A stretch of 64,000 nucleotides of DNA from Actinobaculum sp. oral taxon 183 str. F0552. GTDB lineage: Bacteria > Actinomycetota > Actinomycetes > Actinomycetales > Actinomycetaceae. The notes beneath the pieces are model-generated. The model ran no database searches and was not told where the DNA came from. It saw nothing but the letters and a program-made list of their open reading frames with translations. The DNA lies in assembly GCF_000466165.1 (NCBI RefSeq), contig NZ_KE951439.1, forward strand, positions 1-64,000. Reading direction: 5' to 3'. Every line of letters begins with the position of its first letter. Positions within the stretch are counted from its first letter, which is position 1. Both the position numbers and the translations under genes were made by a program. This document shows positions 43,677 to 53,393 of the stretch, piece by piece.

Positions 43677-45371
43677 TCAGAAGCTCGATGAGGAGCCGGA
43701 GCCGGAGAAACCGCCCCCGCTGTACCCTCCGCTGGAGGAGGAGCCGCCGGAGGAACTGCCACCCCCGCTGGAGCTGCCCGGAACGTAGGACGACGCGGAG
43801 GAATAGCCCACCACCAGGTCGGAGATCGAGGTGAAGGAGCTGAACGACCCGCTGTCGTCGGATAGGCTTCCCCCGCCGTCGCCCGAGCTGACGGCTGAGA
43901 GCGCGGGGGAGTCGGGGTTGAGGCGGATCGTCGAATGCGGGTCGTAGTATCCGTGCGTGCCGCTGAAGAGCCAGTAGCCGCTGTAGGACGCGTTGTTGCT
44001 TGAGGACAGCGAGTCGTTGAAGCGGCGACGGCGTTCATCGGCATACCGTGAGGTGTCGGAGTCGATGGCTCGGCGCGCCAGCCGCCTGGCCCGGGTCTCG
44101 GTCTCGTCGGCGATCCCGTCCAGCTCGTCGAGCGCTGTCGAGGGCTTGAGCTCGCCGGCCTCCAGCTCGGAGGTCATCGCGTTCAGCCGTTGGCGCTGAG
44201 AGCGGACCCATGCCCGCGTCTCCTCGGTGTCGACCGTCGCCTGCGAATCGTCGACCTGTTCGCACAGGCGGTTGAGCGACTGCAGGTCCTCCATCACCGG
44301 CCCCTGCTCGTTGACCCAGACGCCCTCCCAGCCGGAGGACATGGTCAGGAGCGTGGCGGTGTTGGCGATGACGTCGTCGAGCGAATCCAACGCGGCGGAA
44401 CGCTTCTTGAGATCGCTGACCCGTCCCAGCATCTTCAAGTTGAACCACTGGGCGCCCACGGGGTCGCCGAAGTCCTGCCACTCCCGCGTGAACTTCGCGT
44501 ACTCCCCGCGGAACCATCGGTAGCGCGCCATCACCTGAGCGCCGTGGGGCTCATCCTCGGGAATCGTGCTGGCATGCAGCTCGGTGGTGTCGTAGTCGTG
44601 AGTGACCTGGGAGTAGTGGCGCAACGCCTCCCGCGCGCGGCGTCGGGCCGCCAACCCGCGATATAGGTAGCAGCAGAGCCACGCCAGGCCCGCGATGGCG
44701 ACGACGCCCGGCATGGCATAGGTCGTCCCCACGTCTCCGCTGCCGGGACGGCCCATGAGGTCCGCGGTCTTCTTCGCCATCGACACCGTGCCCCCATACC
44801 AGTCGCCGATGCGGTACTGATCCTTCGCCGCATTCTGGACGGCGGCCTGCTGGCGGAGAGGAATCGTGATGTCCTCGCCGAAGTAGCAGCCCACTTTCCT
44901 CCCGTCGGGGGCGACGGCGAAGATCACCAGACCATCACTCCAGTAGTTGGAATTCGACTGAGAGATCCACGGAACGTCGGTGTCGCTGTGCTTGCGGGCG
45001 TACTTGAGCACCTCGTCGTTGAGATTGACGATATCGGAGCCGCGTACGGTGAGCACCGCGACGTGCACCTTCCGACGGAACGTCAGGCGTTGGAGCTCGT
45101 CGGCCAAGGGCTCGGTCTGGAGGACGTCCGCCTCGTCGTGGATCTCCACCGTGGGATGGTGAGTCTTGCCGAAAGGCCACAACGCGACGATGGGGAAAAC
45201 GGCGATGAGAGCCAGACTCATCGTGACGTTGAAGGCGAAGGCCAGAACCGCCCGTATGCCTCCCATGCGAACGATGAGCGGCTGCCGAGCATTCCCTTTC
45301 GCTGCCTTGGGATCCGCGTCTTGCTGTGATGTCCGCGCACTGTCAATATCCTTCTCTGCCATGAAAGCCAT
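43677..45371 (-). CDS. DUF5129 membrane protein with Ser/Gly-rich tail
   Basis: 564 residues. Cytoplasmic basic N-terminus, a membrane helix (AVLAFAFNVTMSLALIAVFPIVALW), an extracellular TPM-like domain (VEIHDEADVLQTEPLADELQRL... YWSDGLVIFAVAPDGRKVGCYFGEDITIP), a second membrane segment (PGVVAIAGLAWLCCYLYRGLAARRR), a long coiled-coil-like region, and about 100 residues rich in Ser and Gly at the end (SSSGGGSSSGGSSSSGGYSG). I recognise DUF5129 of Actinomyces and Bifidobacterium. Start at 45371 because AGGAGGGAGA immediately precedes it. Function unknown. Confidence 0.78.
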   Translation of the reverse strand: MAFMAEKDIDSARTSQQDADPKAAKGNARQPLIVRMGGIRAVLAFAFNVTMSLALIAVFPIVALWPFGKTHHPTVEIHDEADVLQTEPLADELQRLTFRRKVHVAVLTVRGSDIVNLNDEVLKYARKHSDTDVPWISQSNSNYWSDGLVIFAVAPDGRKVGCYFGEDITIPLRQQAAVQNAAKDQYRIGDWYGGTVSMAKKTADLMGRPGSGDVGTTYAMPGVVAIAGLAWLCCYLYRGLAARRRAREALRHYSQVTHDYDTTELHASTIPEDEPHGAQVMARYRWFRGEYAKFTREWQDFGDPVGAQWFNLKMLGRVSDLKKRSAALDSLDDVIANTATLLTMSSGWEGVWVNEQGPVMEDLQSLNRLCEQVDDSQATVDTEETRAWVRSQRQRLNAMTSELEAGELKPSTALDELDGIADETETRARRLARRAIDSDTSRYADERRRRFNDSLSSSNNASYSGYWLFSGTHGYYDPHSTIRLNPDSPALSAVSSGDGGGSLSDDSGSFSSFTSISDLVVGYSSASSYVPGSSSGGGSSSGGSSSSGGYSGGGFSGSGSSSSF

Positions 45372-45465
45372 TCTCCCTCCTGTGCGTAGAAGTGGAGCAC
45401 CGCCTACGTCGAACGGGGACATCTGCCCGTCATTCTCTCTCCTGTGCACAGAAGTGGAGAACTGC
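45370..45465. repeat. Duplicated translation-start region with a 9-codon upstream frame
   Basis: Bases 45370-45403 and 45432-45465 are direct repeats of 34 bp with 29 identical. Each copy carries a strong ribosome site on the minus strand. The upstream copy starts a mini-gene, 45404-45433, encoding MTGRCPRST and a stop. The downstream copy starts the DUF5129 protein. Confidence 0.75.
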
Positions 45466-45582
45466 GTCCACGACAAGAGATGAGACGTGGTTGAGGCTTG
45501 CCCGAGGGCCGAGCTCCGCCTCGATGCCGGTGGCGGCACCGTTGCGTGAAGGTCCGGCCCGAAGCGTCGACGCGGGCGGGTC

Positions 45583-46545
45583 TCAAACGCCGAGCATCCT
45601 GCGGTACTCTCTGGGCAGCATGCCGACTTCGCGCTTGAACAGCGCGGAGAAGCGGCTGGCGGACGCGTAGCCCACGGACCGCCCCACTTGCTCGATGGTG
45701 AGATCGGGCTGGCGCAGCAGAAGCTCGGCCTGGCTCATCCGGCGCCCCTGCACGTACTGGGTGACCGTCTGCCCGTTGAGCAGCTTGAAGGTCTCCTTGA
45801 ACTTCGTGGGGCTCATGCACGCGATCCTGGCCAGATCGCCGATGCGCAGGTCCGCCGAACAGTGGTCGTCGATGTAGCACACGATGTCGTGCATGCGCTC
45901 GCGGTCGGCCGAGTTCACGTGCTTGACGCCGCCGGCCGCCGAGCCCAGTCGGGAACGCTCCACGATGAGCCCCATCGCCTGGAGGACCTTGCCTTCGTAG
46001 TAGAGCTCGGAGTGCTCGGGGTCGCCCGGACGCGGCCAGAGCCGGGACAGCAGCGTCTTCATCTCGGGGAATTCGCCGTCCGAGCCGAGCGAGACGAAGG
46101 CCCGCTCGACGTCCTGGAACTCGCCCGCATATTCCCTGTCCAGGAACTGCGCCGAGAACTCCGGCGTGATCTCGATGGCGACGCTCTGCACGGGGATGCC
46201 GCCGTGCGCCACGCCCTTCCACGGGCCGCCCCCGATGCTCTGCCCCCACACGCTGTTGGGCCTGAGCCTGCGATACGGGCTGAACTCCTCCCCGGCGATC
46301 GACTTGAACCACGTGACCGTGAGATAGCTGGGCGGCTCGACATCCATGATGAAGTCGCGGCGCATCGTGAAGTCGTGGATGCTGATGCTCCACAGCGCCC
46401 TCTCGGGGGAGAGGAAGTGAAACCAGCCGGTGCACTCCCAACCCTCGGACCGGTACGAGCGCCAGAGCCCGCCGAAGCCCGCCTGCGGCGGCGCCTCCAC
46501 GAAACCTTCGCTCTCCAAGAGCGGATTCTGCAATGACTTCCTCAC
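45583..46545 (-). CDS. AraC-family transcriptional regulator
   Basis: 320 residues. C-terminal double HTH of AraC type (HCSADLRIGDLARIACMSPTKFKETFKLLNGQTVTQYVQGRRMSQAELLLRQPDLTIEQVGRSVGYASASRFSALFKREVGMLPREYRRML). The N-terminal part resembles the YbtA/PchR-like sensor (WFHFLSPERALWSISIHDFTMRRDF), which in characterised cases senses siderophores. GTG start with GGGAGGA upstream. Divergent from the ECF/ABC operon it most likely controls. Confidence 0.88.
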   Translation of the reverse strand: MRKSLQNPLLESEGFVEAPPQAGFGGLWRSYRSEGWECTGWFHFLSPERALWSISIHDFTMRRDFIMDVEPPSYLTVTWFKSIAGEEFSPYRRLRPNSVWGQSIGGGPWKGVAHGGIPVQSVAIEITPEFSAQFLDREYAGEFQDVERAFVSLGSDGEFPEMKTLLSRLWPRPGDPEHSELYYEGKVLQAMGLIVERSRLGSAAGGVKHVNSADRERMHDIVCYIDDHCSADLRIGDLARIACMSPTKFKETFKLLNGQTVTQYVQGRRMSQAELLLRQPDLTIEQVGRSVGYASASRFSALFKREVGMLPREYRRMLGV

Positions 46546-46685
46546 GCCGACGTCCTCCCGGCCTATGACGATGAGACGCGATTATGCGCCGATGAGACTG
46601 GAATGCCCAGCGGACGGCCTGCGGCCGGCGTCCCATCCATACACTCGGATAGGTTAGCAATACCTGAGTTGGGAAAGGACGGGAA

Positions 46686-47402
46686 GTGGGCAAGGCAGCA
46701 GCGATGTCGACCGGCGACGGAGGGACCGGACAGAAGGGAGGACCCGGAGAGAAGGAATCCGGTGACAGGGGCCCGGCCGAGGCGAACTCCACCGAGCAGG
46801 TGCCGACGAGGGGCTTCGCCGGGCTCACCGCGCGCGACCTCATCACGACCGGCGTCTTCACCGCGGTCTTCCTCGTGTTCATGATGATCGGGAGCGCCCT
46901 CTTCGCGCCCAACCCCGTCCTCACGTTCTGGATGCCCGCCGCGTCGGCCCTGCTCACCGGCCCCGTCTACCTGCTGCTCGTCGCGAAGGTCCCCAAGCAC
47001 GGCCCGCTGGCCATCCTGGGCGTCGTCATCGGCGCGATCATGTTCGTCACCGGGATGTACTGGGGGTGGGCGGTGAGCTCCGCCCTCCTGGGCGTCGTGG
47101 CCGACATCATCGCCGGCTTCGGCCGGTTCAGGGTCAAACCGCTCAACCTGACCGCCTTCGTCGTCTACTCGCTGGCCCCCATGGGCTCCTACATCATGCT
47201 GTGGGTGGACCCGGACGCCTACACGGCGTACCTGACCGGCAAGGGCACCGAACGGGCGTACATGGACACCATGCTGGACACGGCCGTCGACTGGATGCTG
47301 CCCGCCATGATCCTCGCGACCGTGGTCTGCGCCCTCGTCAGCGGCCTGGTGGGCATGCGCCTGCTGCGCAGGCAGTTCGAGCGCGCCGGCGTTACCGCCT
47401 GA
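46686..47402 (+). CDS. MptD/Trep_Strep-family ECF transporter S component
   Basis: 238 residues. A hydrophilic 45-residue N-terminus is followed by about five or six helices: ARDLITTGVFTAVFLVFMMIGSALF, FWMPAASALLTGPVYLLLVAKVPKHG, GVVIGAIMFVTGMYWGWAVSSALLGVVADIIAGFGRF. This is the Trep_Strep/MptD family of substrate-binding membrane subunits. GTG start. First gene of the four-gene operon. Confidence 0.87.
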   Translation: MGKAAAMSTGDGGTGQKGGPGEKESGDRGPAEANSTEQVPTRGFAGLTARDLITTGVFTAVFLVFMMIGSALFAPNPVLTFWMPAASALLTGPVYLLLVAKVPKHGPLAILGVVIGAIMFVTGMYWGWAVSSALLGVVADIIAGFGRFRVKPLNLTAFVVYSLAPMGSYIMLWVDPDAYTAYLTGKGTERAYMDTMLDTAVDWMLPAMILATVVCALVSGLVGMRLLRRQFERAGVTA

Positions 47403-47411
47403 CCGCCGCCG

Positions 47412-48161
47412 ATGACGCAGACGCATAGCCTCGGCCTGCCTGTGCAGGCCGGGCACGCGGGGCGGGGCGTCCACCTGGATCCGCGCACCAAGCTGATCCT
47501 CATCGCGGCCACGGCCACGGCGGTGGCCCTCGCGCCGAACCTCGCCTACGAGACGCTCCTCATGGCGCTGGCCTTCGGCTTCGGCGTCATGCTGGGAAGG
47601 CCCAAGGCCTCCGCGGTCATGCTCGTCCTGTACGCGGCGGCGGTCGCCGGCACCCAGCTCGTCCCGTACCTGGACAGCGTGGCCCTGCGCACCGCCTTCG
47701 GATCCTTCTTCCTGCTCGTGCGAAAGGTCTTCGCCTGCGGTCTCATGGCCTACGCGACCGTGACCACCACCCATGTCAACGAGCTCATGAGCTCCCTGGC
47801 GCGGGTCCGCGCGCCACGCCAGCTGAGCATCCCCCTGGCCGTGGCCATGCGCTACGCGCCCGCCGTGAGCGAGGACTGGAGCTTCATCAGGGACGCCATG
47901 CGCATGCGCGGCATCTCTCCCAGCCCCATGAGCCTCCTCAAGGCTCCGGCGCGCACCGTCGACTGCGTCTACGCTCCGCTGCTCATGAGCGCCAGCCGCG
48001 TCTGCGACGACCTGTCGATGGCCGCCATCGTGCGCGGCATCGAGAACCCCGCCGAGCGCACTTGCTACCTGCCCATCGCGATGCGCCCGGTGGACTACGC
48101 CATGCTCGCCCTGGGCCTGTGCGCCGTGGCGGGCGCTCCCATCTGCGGGGCCATCGGATGA
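47412..48161 (+). CDS. Energy-coupling factor transmembrane protein EcfT/CbiQ
   Basis: 249 residues. Helical EcfT pattern: HLDPRTKLILIAATATAVALAP, and the coupling-helix motifs near RYAPAVSEDWSFIRDAMRMRGISPSP and SRVCDDLSMAAIVRGIEN, which contact the ATPases. Its stop overlaps the start of the EcfA gene. Confidence 0.88.
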   Translation: MTQTHSLGLPVQAGHAGRGVHLDPRTKLILIAATATAVALAPNLAYETLLMALAFGFGVMLGRPKASAVMLVLYAAAVAGTQLVPYLDSVALRTAFGSFFLLVRKVFACGLMAYATVTTTHVNELMSSLARVRAPRQLSIPLAVAMRYAPAVSEDWSFIRDAMRMRGISPSPMSLLKAPARTVDCVYAPLLMSASRVCDDLSMAAIVRGIENPAERTCYLPIAMRPVDYAMLALGLCAVAGAPICGAIG

Positions 48162-49669
48162 TCCGCTTCGAGCACGCATCCTTCGCCTACCGTTCAGGCG
48201 CCGCGGCCGAGGCCGGGGTTCGCGACGTCTCCCTCCACGTGGGCTCCGGCCAAGTGGTGGTCCTGTGCGGGCGCTCCGGATGCGGCAAATCCACCCTGCT
48301 GCGCATGGCCAACGGGCTCGCCCCGCGCTTCTTCCCGGGAGAGAGAACCGGACGCGTCCTACTCGACGGCGAGGAGGTCGGCGACCTGGCCACCTGGCGG
48401 ATCGCCGAGCGCGCGGGGACACTGTTCCAGAACCCCCGCACTCAGTTCTTCAACGTCGACGCCACCGGGGAAGCGGCCTTCGCCTTGGAGAGCGCCGGAT
48501 GGCCGGGAGAGGAGATCCGCGCCCGCGTCGGCGAGACCTTCCGCGAGCTGGGCCTGGAGGACTTGGCCGGACGCAGCGTCTTCCGCCTCTCCGGCGGGCA
48601 GCGCCAGAAGGTCGCCTACGCGAGCATCTGGGCCCTGCGGCCGTCGAACCTGTTGCTGGACGAGCCGACGAGCAACCTGGACATGCCGTCCATCGCGGAC
48701 ATCGCGGCCTTCGTCGTGCACGGGAAAGCCGCGGGCCGTTCGATCCTGGTGGCCGAGCACAGGCTGGCCTGGCTCACGGGCATCGCCGACGCCTACGTCT
48801 ACCTCGAGGAAGGCCGCGTCTCACGCGTCATGGAGGCCCGCGAGTTCGCGGCGCTCAGTCCGCAGGAGCTGGTTTCCATGGGACTGCGCACGCGCGACCT
48901 CGACGACGTCGCGCCCGCGAACGACGCCGTCGCCCCGCCAGGGCGCCGCGGCGTCGCGCTCTCGGCACGGGGACTGTCGGTCGACTACGGCCGGGGCCCA
49001 GTGGTGCGCGAGGCCGACGTGGACCTGCGCTCCGGCGAAGTCGTCGCCCTCGCCGGCCGCAACGGCGCGGGGAAGACCACGCTGTGCCGCGCCCTGTGCG
49101 GCTTCGAGCGCAAGGCGAAGGGGGCGGTCAGCCTCGACGGGAGGCGCGCTGCGCGCAAACGCCGGGTGCGCGCCTCCTCCATGGTGTTCCAAGACGTCGA
49201 CTACCAGCTCTTCGCCGAGTCCGCCGCGGCCGAGGTGACCTTCGGCCTGCCGCGCCGCGAAGCCGCCGCCGTGGACGTCGACGCCGTCCTGCGCGAACTC
49301 GCGCTGAGCGAGGCGGCCGCCAGGCACCCGGCCACGCTGTCCGGCGGCCAGAAGCAGCGCCTGGCCGTAGCGGCGTGCCTGGCGGCCGACAAACGGCTCC
49401 TCGTGTTCGACGAGCCGACCAGCGGGATCGACCTGGACGGGATGCGCCGCGTCGCCCGCCTGCTGGGCCGATTGGCGGGCCAAGGCCGCGCGATCCTCGT
49501 CGTCACCCATGACCTGGAGCTCATAGCGTGCGCCTGCGACCGCGTCCTGCACATGGACGGCGGGCGCGTCGTCGGCCAGGCCTCAGTCCGCGACGACTTC
49601 GACGCGGTCCGGGCGATGACGGGCGCGTCCGCGTCCGTGCAAACGGAGAGGGAGGAGAAGCACCCGTGA
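48158..49669 (+). CDS. Fused two-domain energy-coupling ATPase (EcfA-EcfA')
   Basis: 503 residues with two complete ABC domains. First: Walker A GRSGCGKST, signature LSGGQRQKVAYAS, Walker B NLLLDEPTSNLD. Second: GRNGAGKTT, LSGGQKQRLAVAA, LLVFDEPTSGIDLDG. It drives the ECF module with EcfT and the MptD-like S component. The start overlaps the EcfT stop (ATGA) and its stop overlaps the GTG of the next gene. Confidence 0.9.
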   Translation: MIRFEHASFAYRSGAAAEAGVRDVSLHVGSGQVVVLCGRSGCGKSTLLRMANGLAPRFFPGERTGRVLLDGEEVGDLATWRIAERAGTLFQNPRTQFFNVDATGEAAFALESAGWPGEEIRARVGETFRELGLEDLAGRSVFRLSGGQRQKVAYASIWALRPSNLLLDEPTSNLDMPSIADIAAFVVHGKAAGRSILVAEHRLAWLTGIADAYVYLEEGRVSRVMEAREFAALSPQELVSMGLRTRDLDDVAPANDAVAPPGRRGVALSARGLSVDYGRGPVVREADVDLRSGEVVALAGRNGAGKTTLCRALCGFERKAKGAVSLDGRRAARKRRVRASSMVFQDVDYQLFAESAAAEVTFGLPRREAAAVDVDAVLRELALSEAAARHPATLSGGQKQRLAVAACLAADKRLLVFDEPTSGIDLDGMRRVARLLGRLAGQGRAILVVTHDLELIACACDRVLHMDGGRVVGQASVRDDFDAVRAMTGASASVQTEREEKHP

Positions 49670-52600
49670 ACAAGACGAGCAACCCGGTCGCCCTCGTGCT
49701 CCGATGGGCGGGCAGGAACAGGAAGTACTTGGTGGCCTCCATCGTCTGCGCGACACTGTCGGGATTGATGGTTGCGGTGCCCTATTTCGCCGTGTTCGAC
49801 ATGATGCGCGCCGTCTACGAGGGCAGGTGCACGACCCGGGTGGTCGCCGTCGACGCCGCCGTCCTAGTGGCGGGCACGCTGCTGCGCCACATCCTGTTCG
49901 GCGTGTCGAACGCCCTCGCGCACAAAGGCGCGTACGGCGCCCTGCTCGACGTGCGCTGCAGCGTCCTCGACCGCCTGTCGAAGGCGCCGCTGGGCGAACT
50001 GGACGACCGCAGCACCGGCCGGATCAAGACCGTCCTCTCCGACGACGTCGAGAAGCTCGAACTCCTGCTCGCGCACAACCTGCCGGAGGCCTTCATGTAC
50101 GTCTCGGGGCCCGCCGCCGCATTCGTCTTCCTCCTGACCGCGAACGCGCCGCTGGCGCTGGTCACGCTCGTCCCCGCGATCGCCGCGTTCGCGGTGCTCG
50201 TCCGCCTGTTCAAGATCGCCCGAGCCGTCATGCCCCGAGCCATGAAGTCCCTGGAGGACATGAACTCGGTCATGGTGGAGTACGTCAGCGGCATGCGCGT
50301 GATCAAGGCGCTCGACATGGGCGCCCGCTCGTTCAGGCGGTTCCGCGCCGCCGTGGACGAGGAGCACGAAGTGTGGGGCGAGATGTCGCGCCGGACCGGC
50401 CCCGGGTTCGCGGCCTACGTCGTCGTCATCGAGGCGGGCCTCCTCCTCATGGTCCCCCTGGGCGCCCTGATGCTGACCCACGGCGCCGTCGACGGGTCGA
50501 CCTATCTTCTCTTCGCCTTCGCGGGGTCTCTCTACCTGACTGAGATCAGGCTGCTGCAGGACTTCTCCAACAAACTCTCCCAAGCCTCGGCGGGCGCCCA
50601 ACGCGTCCAGGAGCTCCTCGACGTTCCCGCCTTCGGGGCTGGCCAGGCCTTTCCCGAGGACGCGTCGATTCGCTTCGACGGCGTGTCCTTCGCATACGGC
50701 GACGACGCCCCCGAGGTCCTGCACGACGTCTCGCTCACCGTGGGGGCGGGCGAGCGGCTGGCCCTCGTCGGGCCCTCCGGTTCGGGGAAGTCGACTCTCG
50801 TCGAGCTGGTGGGGCGCTTCTACGACGTAACCTCGGGCGCCGTGACCATCGGCGGGAGGGATGTGCGCGACATCGACTACGACGACCTGCTGGCGCACGT
50901 ATCCGTGGTGTTCCAGAAGACCTTCCTCACCAGCGGGACGATCGCGGAGAACATCCGCATGGGCTCCGACGCCACGCTCGAGGAAGTGCGCGCGGCAGCG
51001 CGCCTCGCGCAGGCCGACGCCTTCATCGCGGCGCTCCCCGACGGATACGACACGGTCATCGGCACTCTGGGCGCACGGCTCTCAGGCGGCGAGCGTCAGC
51101 GCATCGCCATCGCCCGCGCCATCCTCAAGGACGCGCCCATCCTCGTGTTGGACGAGGCCACGAGCTCGGCCGACCCGGAGAACCAGGCCTTCATCGACGA
51201 GGCGATCGCCAGCCTGTGCGAGGGCAAGACGGTGCTGATCGTCGCCCACCGGCTCGACGTGGTACCCGGCTGCGACCGCGTCGCCGTGATCGAAGACGGA
51301 TCGCTCACCGCCGTGGGAACCCACGACGAGCTGCTCGCGTCCAGCCCCTACTACCGCACGGTCTGGGAGGACTACAACCAGTCCCGTTCCATGAACTATC
51401 GCGTCGGAGCAGCGGACTCCGATGCGATGGACGCCCGCGGGAAGCGGGAGGCGCTCGCGGAAGCGGCCCCGAAGGCGGCTTCGACGACGGCGACGTCAGC
51501 GGATGCGGCGCCGGCTGAGGCGGCTCCCTTCGCGAAGGGCCGGGACTTCTACGTCTCGTGCGCGTGCACGGTCGTCGAGGGCATGCTGGGCGGCTTCAAC
51601 TTCGTGCTCGTCTACCTGGTGATACAGCAGGTCTTCTCCGATTCCGTCAGCCTTGCGGCGTTGTTCGGGGTCACGGGCGCGCTCGTCGGGGTGTTCGCCC
51701 TCCGCCTAGCCGTCTACTCCTTCGGCTACGTCCGCGGGCAGATCGGCGGCTCGCGCATCAGCCGAAACCTGCGCGTGGCCTTGGGCGACTCCATCAAACG
51801 GATCCCCCTCTCCCGCTTCACCGAGCGCTCCAGCGGGGAATACCTGCAGGCCCTCACCGTGAACGTCAACGACTACGAGCAGATCCTCACCCACAGGACG
51901 GGCGACATCCTCAAGAACGTCTCCCTGGCGAGCGTGATCACCGTCTTCGTCGCATTCTTGTACGCCCCGGCCGGAGCGGTCGTGCTGCTGTCCTTCCTCC
52001 TCCTCGTCCCCGCCGTCGCCCTGTCATGGCGCCAGGTCAAGGTCCACGGCCCCCACAAGGACGAAGTGCGCGCGAGCAACTCCAGCGCCATCATGGAGCA
52101 CGTCGACGGCATGCAGGCCCTGCGCGCCTACGGCATGGCGGGCGTGCGCAACGATGCGATCGTGGACAGCATGCGGGAGTTCTCGCGCGTCAGCTACGTC
52201 TACGAGCGGGCCGTCATACCCGTGGGGGTGGCTCTGGCGATCCTGGCGGGCCTGAGCCAGCCCCTACTCGTCGTGCTGTGCTACCAGGCGTGGAAGGCGG
52301 ATGCCGTCGCCGCCTCTTCCTTCCTGCTCATCTCCATGATGCCGCTGTTGACGTTGAGGCTCGTCAACGGCATATTCATCGACCTGACCGCCTACCGGAA
52401 CCTCAGGATCGCGAGGAACAACGTCGCCGCCGTGCTCGCTGAGCCTCAGGAGGAGGGCAGCTTCGACGCCGTGCCCATGGAGGGAGCGGCGATCAGCCTC
52501 TCCCATGTGGACTTCTCCTACGGGCGGGGGCCGCGCGTGCTCTCCGACTTCAGCCTTCGCGTGCCGGAGGGGAGGCTGACGGCGCTCGTGGGCGAGTCGG

Positions 52601-53211
52601 GCTGCGGCAAGTCCACGGTGCTCAGCCTGATCGCCCAGCTGTACCGCTCGGATCGCGGGACCATCGCCTTCGGCGGCGCCGACACCGCCGCCTACGCGCC
52701 CGAGAGCGTGCTGCGCAACGTGGCGCTCGTGGACCAGGACGTGTTCCTCTTCGACGACTCGGTTATGGACAACGTGAGGTACGCGCGGCCCGGAGCGAGC
52801 GACGAGGAGGTGCGCGAGGCGTGCCGGCTGGCCAACGCCGACGGCTTCGTCAGCGCGCTGCCCGAAGGCTACGCGACGCGGATCGGGGAGAACGGCGGGT
52901 TCCTGTCGGGCGGCGAGCGCCAACGCATCTCGATCGCCCGCGCCATTCTCCGTGACGCGCCGATCGTCCTGCTCGACGAGGCCACCTCCAACCTGGACGT
53001 GGAGAACGAGCTGGCGGTACGCAAGGCCGTCGCCAACCTGCTCTCCTCGCGCAAGACCGTGGTCATGGTGGCGCACACGCTCTCCGTCATCCGCAAGGCA
53101 GACAGCATCGCGGTCATCGACGGCGGGGCGGTCGCCGAGCAGGGCACGCACGAGGAGCTGCTCGCGCGCGGCGGCAAGTATGCGCGCATGTGGAGCGCCT
53201 CGCGACCATAG
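49666..53211 (+). CDS. Giant fused ABC exporter-fold transporter (two TMD-NBD halves)
   Basis: 1181 residues from GTG at 49666. Each half has six helices and an NBD: first NBD GPSGSGKST, LSGGERQRIAIARA, LVLDEATSSADPENQ; second NBD GESGCGKST, LSGGERQRISIARA, VLLDEATSNLDVEN. An Ala-rich linker near residue 590-620 joins them. Homologous heterodimers encoded as two genes (YbtPQ, IrtAB) import iron-siderophore despite the exporter fold; the AraC-type sensor gene and ECF partners support metallophore or heme uptake here. That role is inferred. A single-chain version is unusual. Confidence 0.88.
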   Translation: MNKTSNPVALVLRWAGRNRKYLVASIVCATLSGLMVAVPYFAVFDMMRAVYEGRCTTRVVAVDAAVLVAGTLLRHILFGVSNALAHKGAYGALLDVRCSVLDRLSKAPLGELDDRSTGRIKTVLSDDVEKLELLLAHNLPEAFMYVSGPAAAFVFLLTANAPLALVTLVPAIAAFAVLVRLFKIARAVMPRAMKSLEDMNSVMVEYVSGMRVIKALDMGARSFRRFRAAVDEEHEVWGEMSRRTGPGFAAYVVVIEAGLLLMVPLGALMLTHGAVDGSTYLLFAFAGSLYLTEIRLLQDFSNKLSQASAGAQRVQELLDVPAFGAGQAFPEDASIRFDGVSFAYGDDAPEVLHDVSLTVGAGERLALVGPSGSGKSTLVELVGRFYDVTSGAVTIGGRDVRDIDYDDLLAHVSVVFQKTFLTSGTIAENIRMGSDATLEEVRAAARLAQADAFIAALPDGYDTVIGTLGARLSGGERQRIAIARAILKDAPILVLDEATSSADPENQAFIDEAIASLCEGKTVLIVAHRLDVVPGCDRVAVIEDGSLTAVGTHDELLASSPYYRTVWEDYNQSRSMNYRVGAADSDAMDARGKREALAEAAPKAASTTATSADAAPAEAAPFAKGRDFYVSCACTVVEGMLGGFNFVLVYLVIQQVFSDSVSLAALFGVTGALVGVFALRLAVYSFGYVRGQIGGSRISRNLRVALGDSIKRIPLSRFTERSSGEYLQALTVNVNDYEQILTHRTGDILKNVSLASVITVFVAFLYAPAGAVVLLSFLLLVPAVALSWRQVKVHGPHKDEVRASNSSAIMEHVDGMQALRAYGMAGVRNDAIVDSMREFSRVSYVYERAVIPVGVALAILAGLSQPLLVVLCYQAWKADAVAASSFLLISMMPLLTLRLVNGIFIDLTAYRNLRIARNNVAAVLAEPQEEGSFDAVPMEGAAISLSHVDFSYGRGPRVLSDFSLRVPEGRLTALVGESGCGKSTVLSLIAQLYRSDRGTIAFGGADTAAYAPESVLRNVALVDQDVFLFDDSVMDNVRYARPGASDEEVREACRLANADGFVSALPEGYATRIGENGGFLSGGERQRISIARAILRDAPIVLLDEATSNLDVENELAVRKAVANLLSSRKTVVMVAHTLSVIRKADSIAVIDGGAVAEQGTHEELLARGGKYARMWSASRP

Positions 53212-53393
53212 CGAAGCCCTTCAGCATCTGCGCGAGGCGAGGCGTTCGCGAGGACCGCCCTTCAACTGGGTGCCGATGAGCACGGCTATCTCGGCGGCCA
53301 CCGCCCGCGAGCCTCATCGCGGCGTATGGCATGAACCGAGTCAGGTAGAATCCCCGATGACGGAAGGCTCCTGTCAGATTGGGAGTGCAAGGC

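Noticed and set aside
46563-48422. 619-codon minus-strand frame opposite the ECF genes
   Set aside because: His/Gly/Arg/Asp-rich antisense shadow; the plus strand encodes well-recognised ECF subunits.
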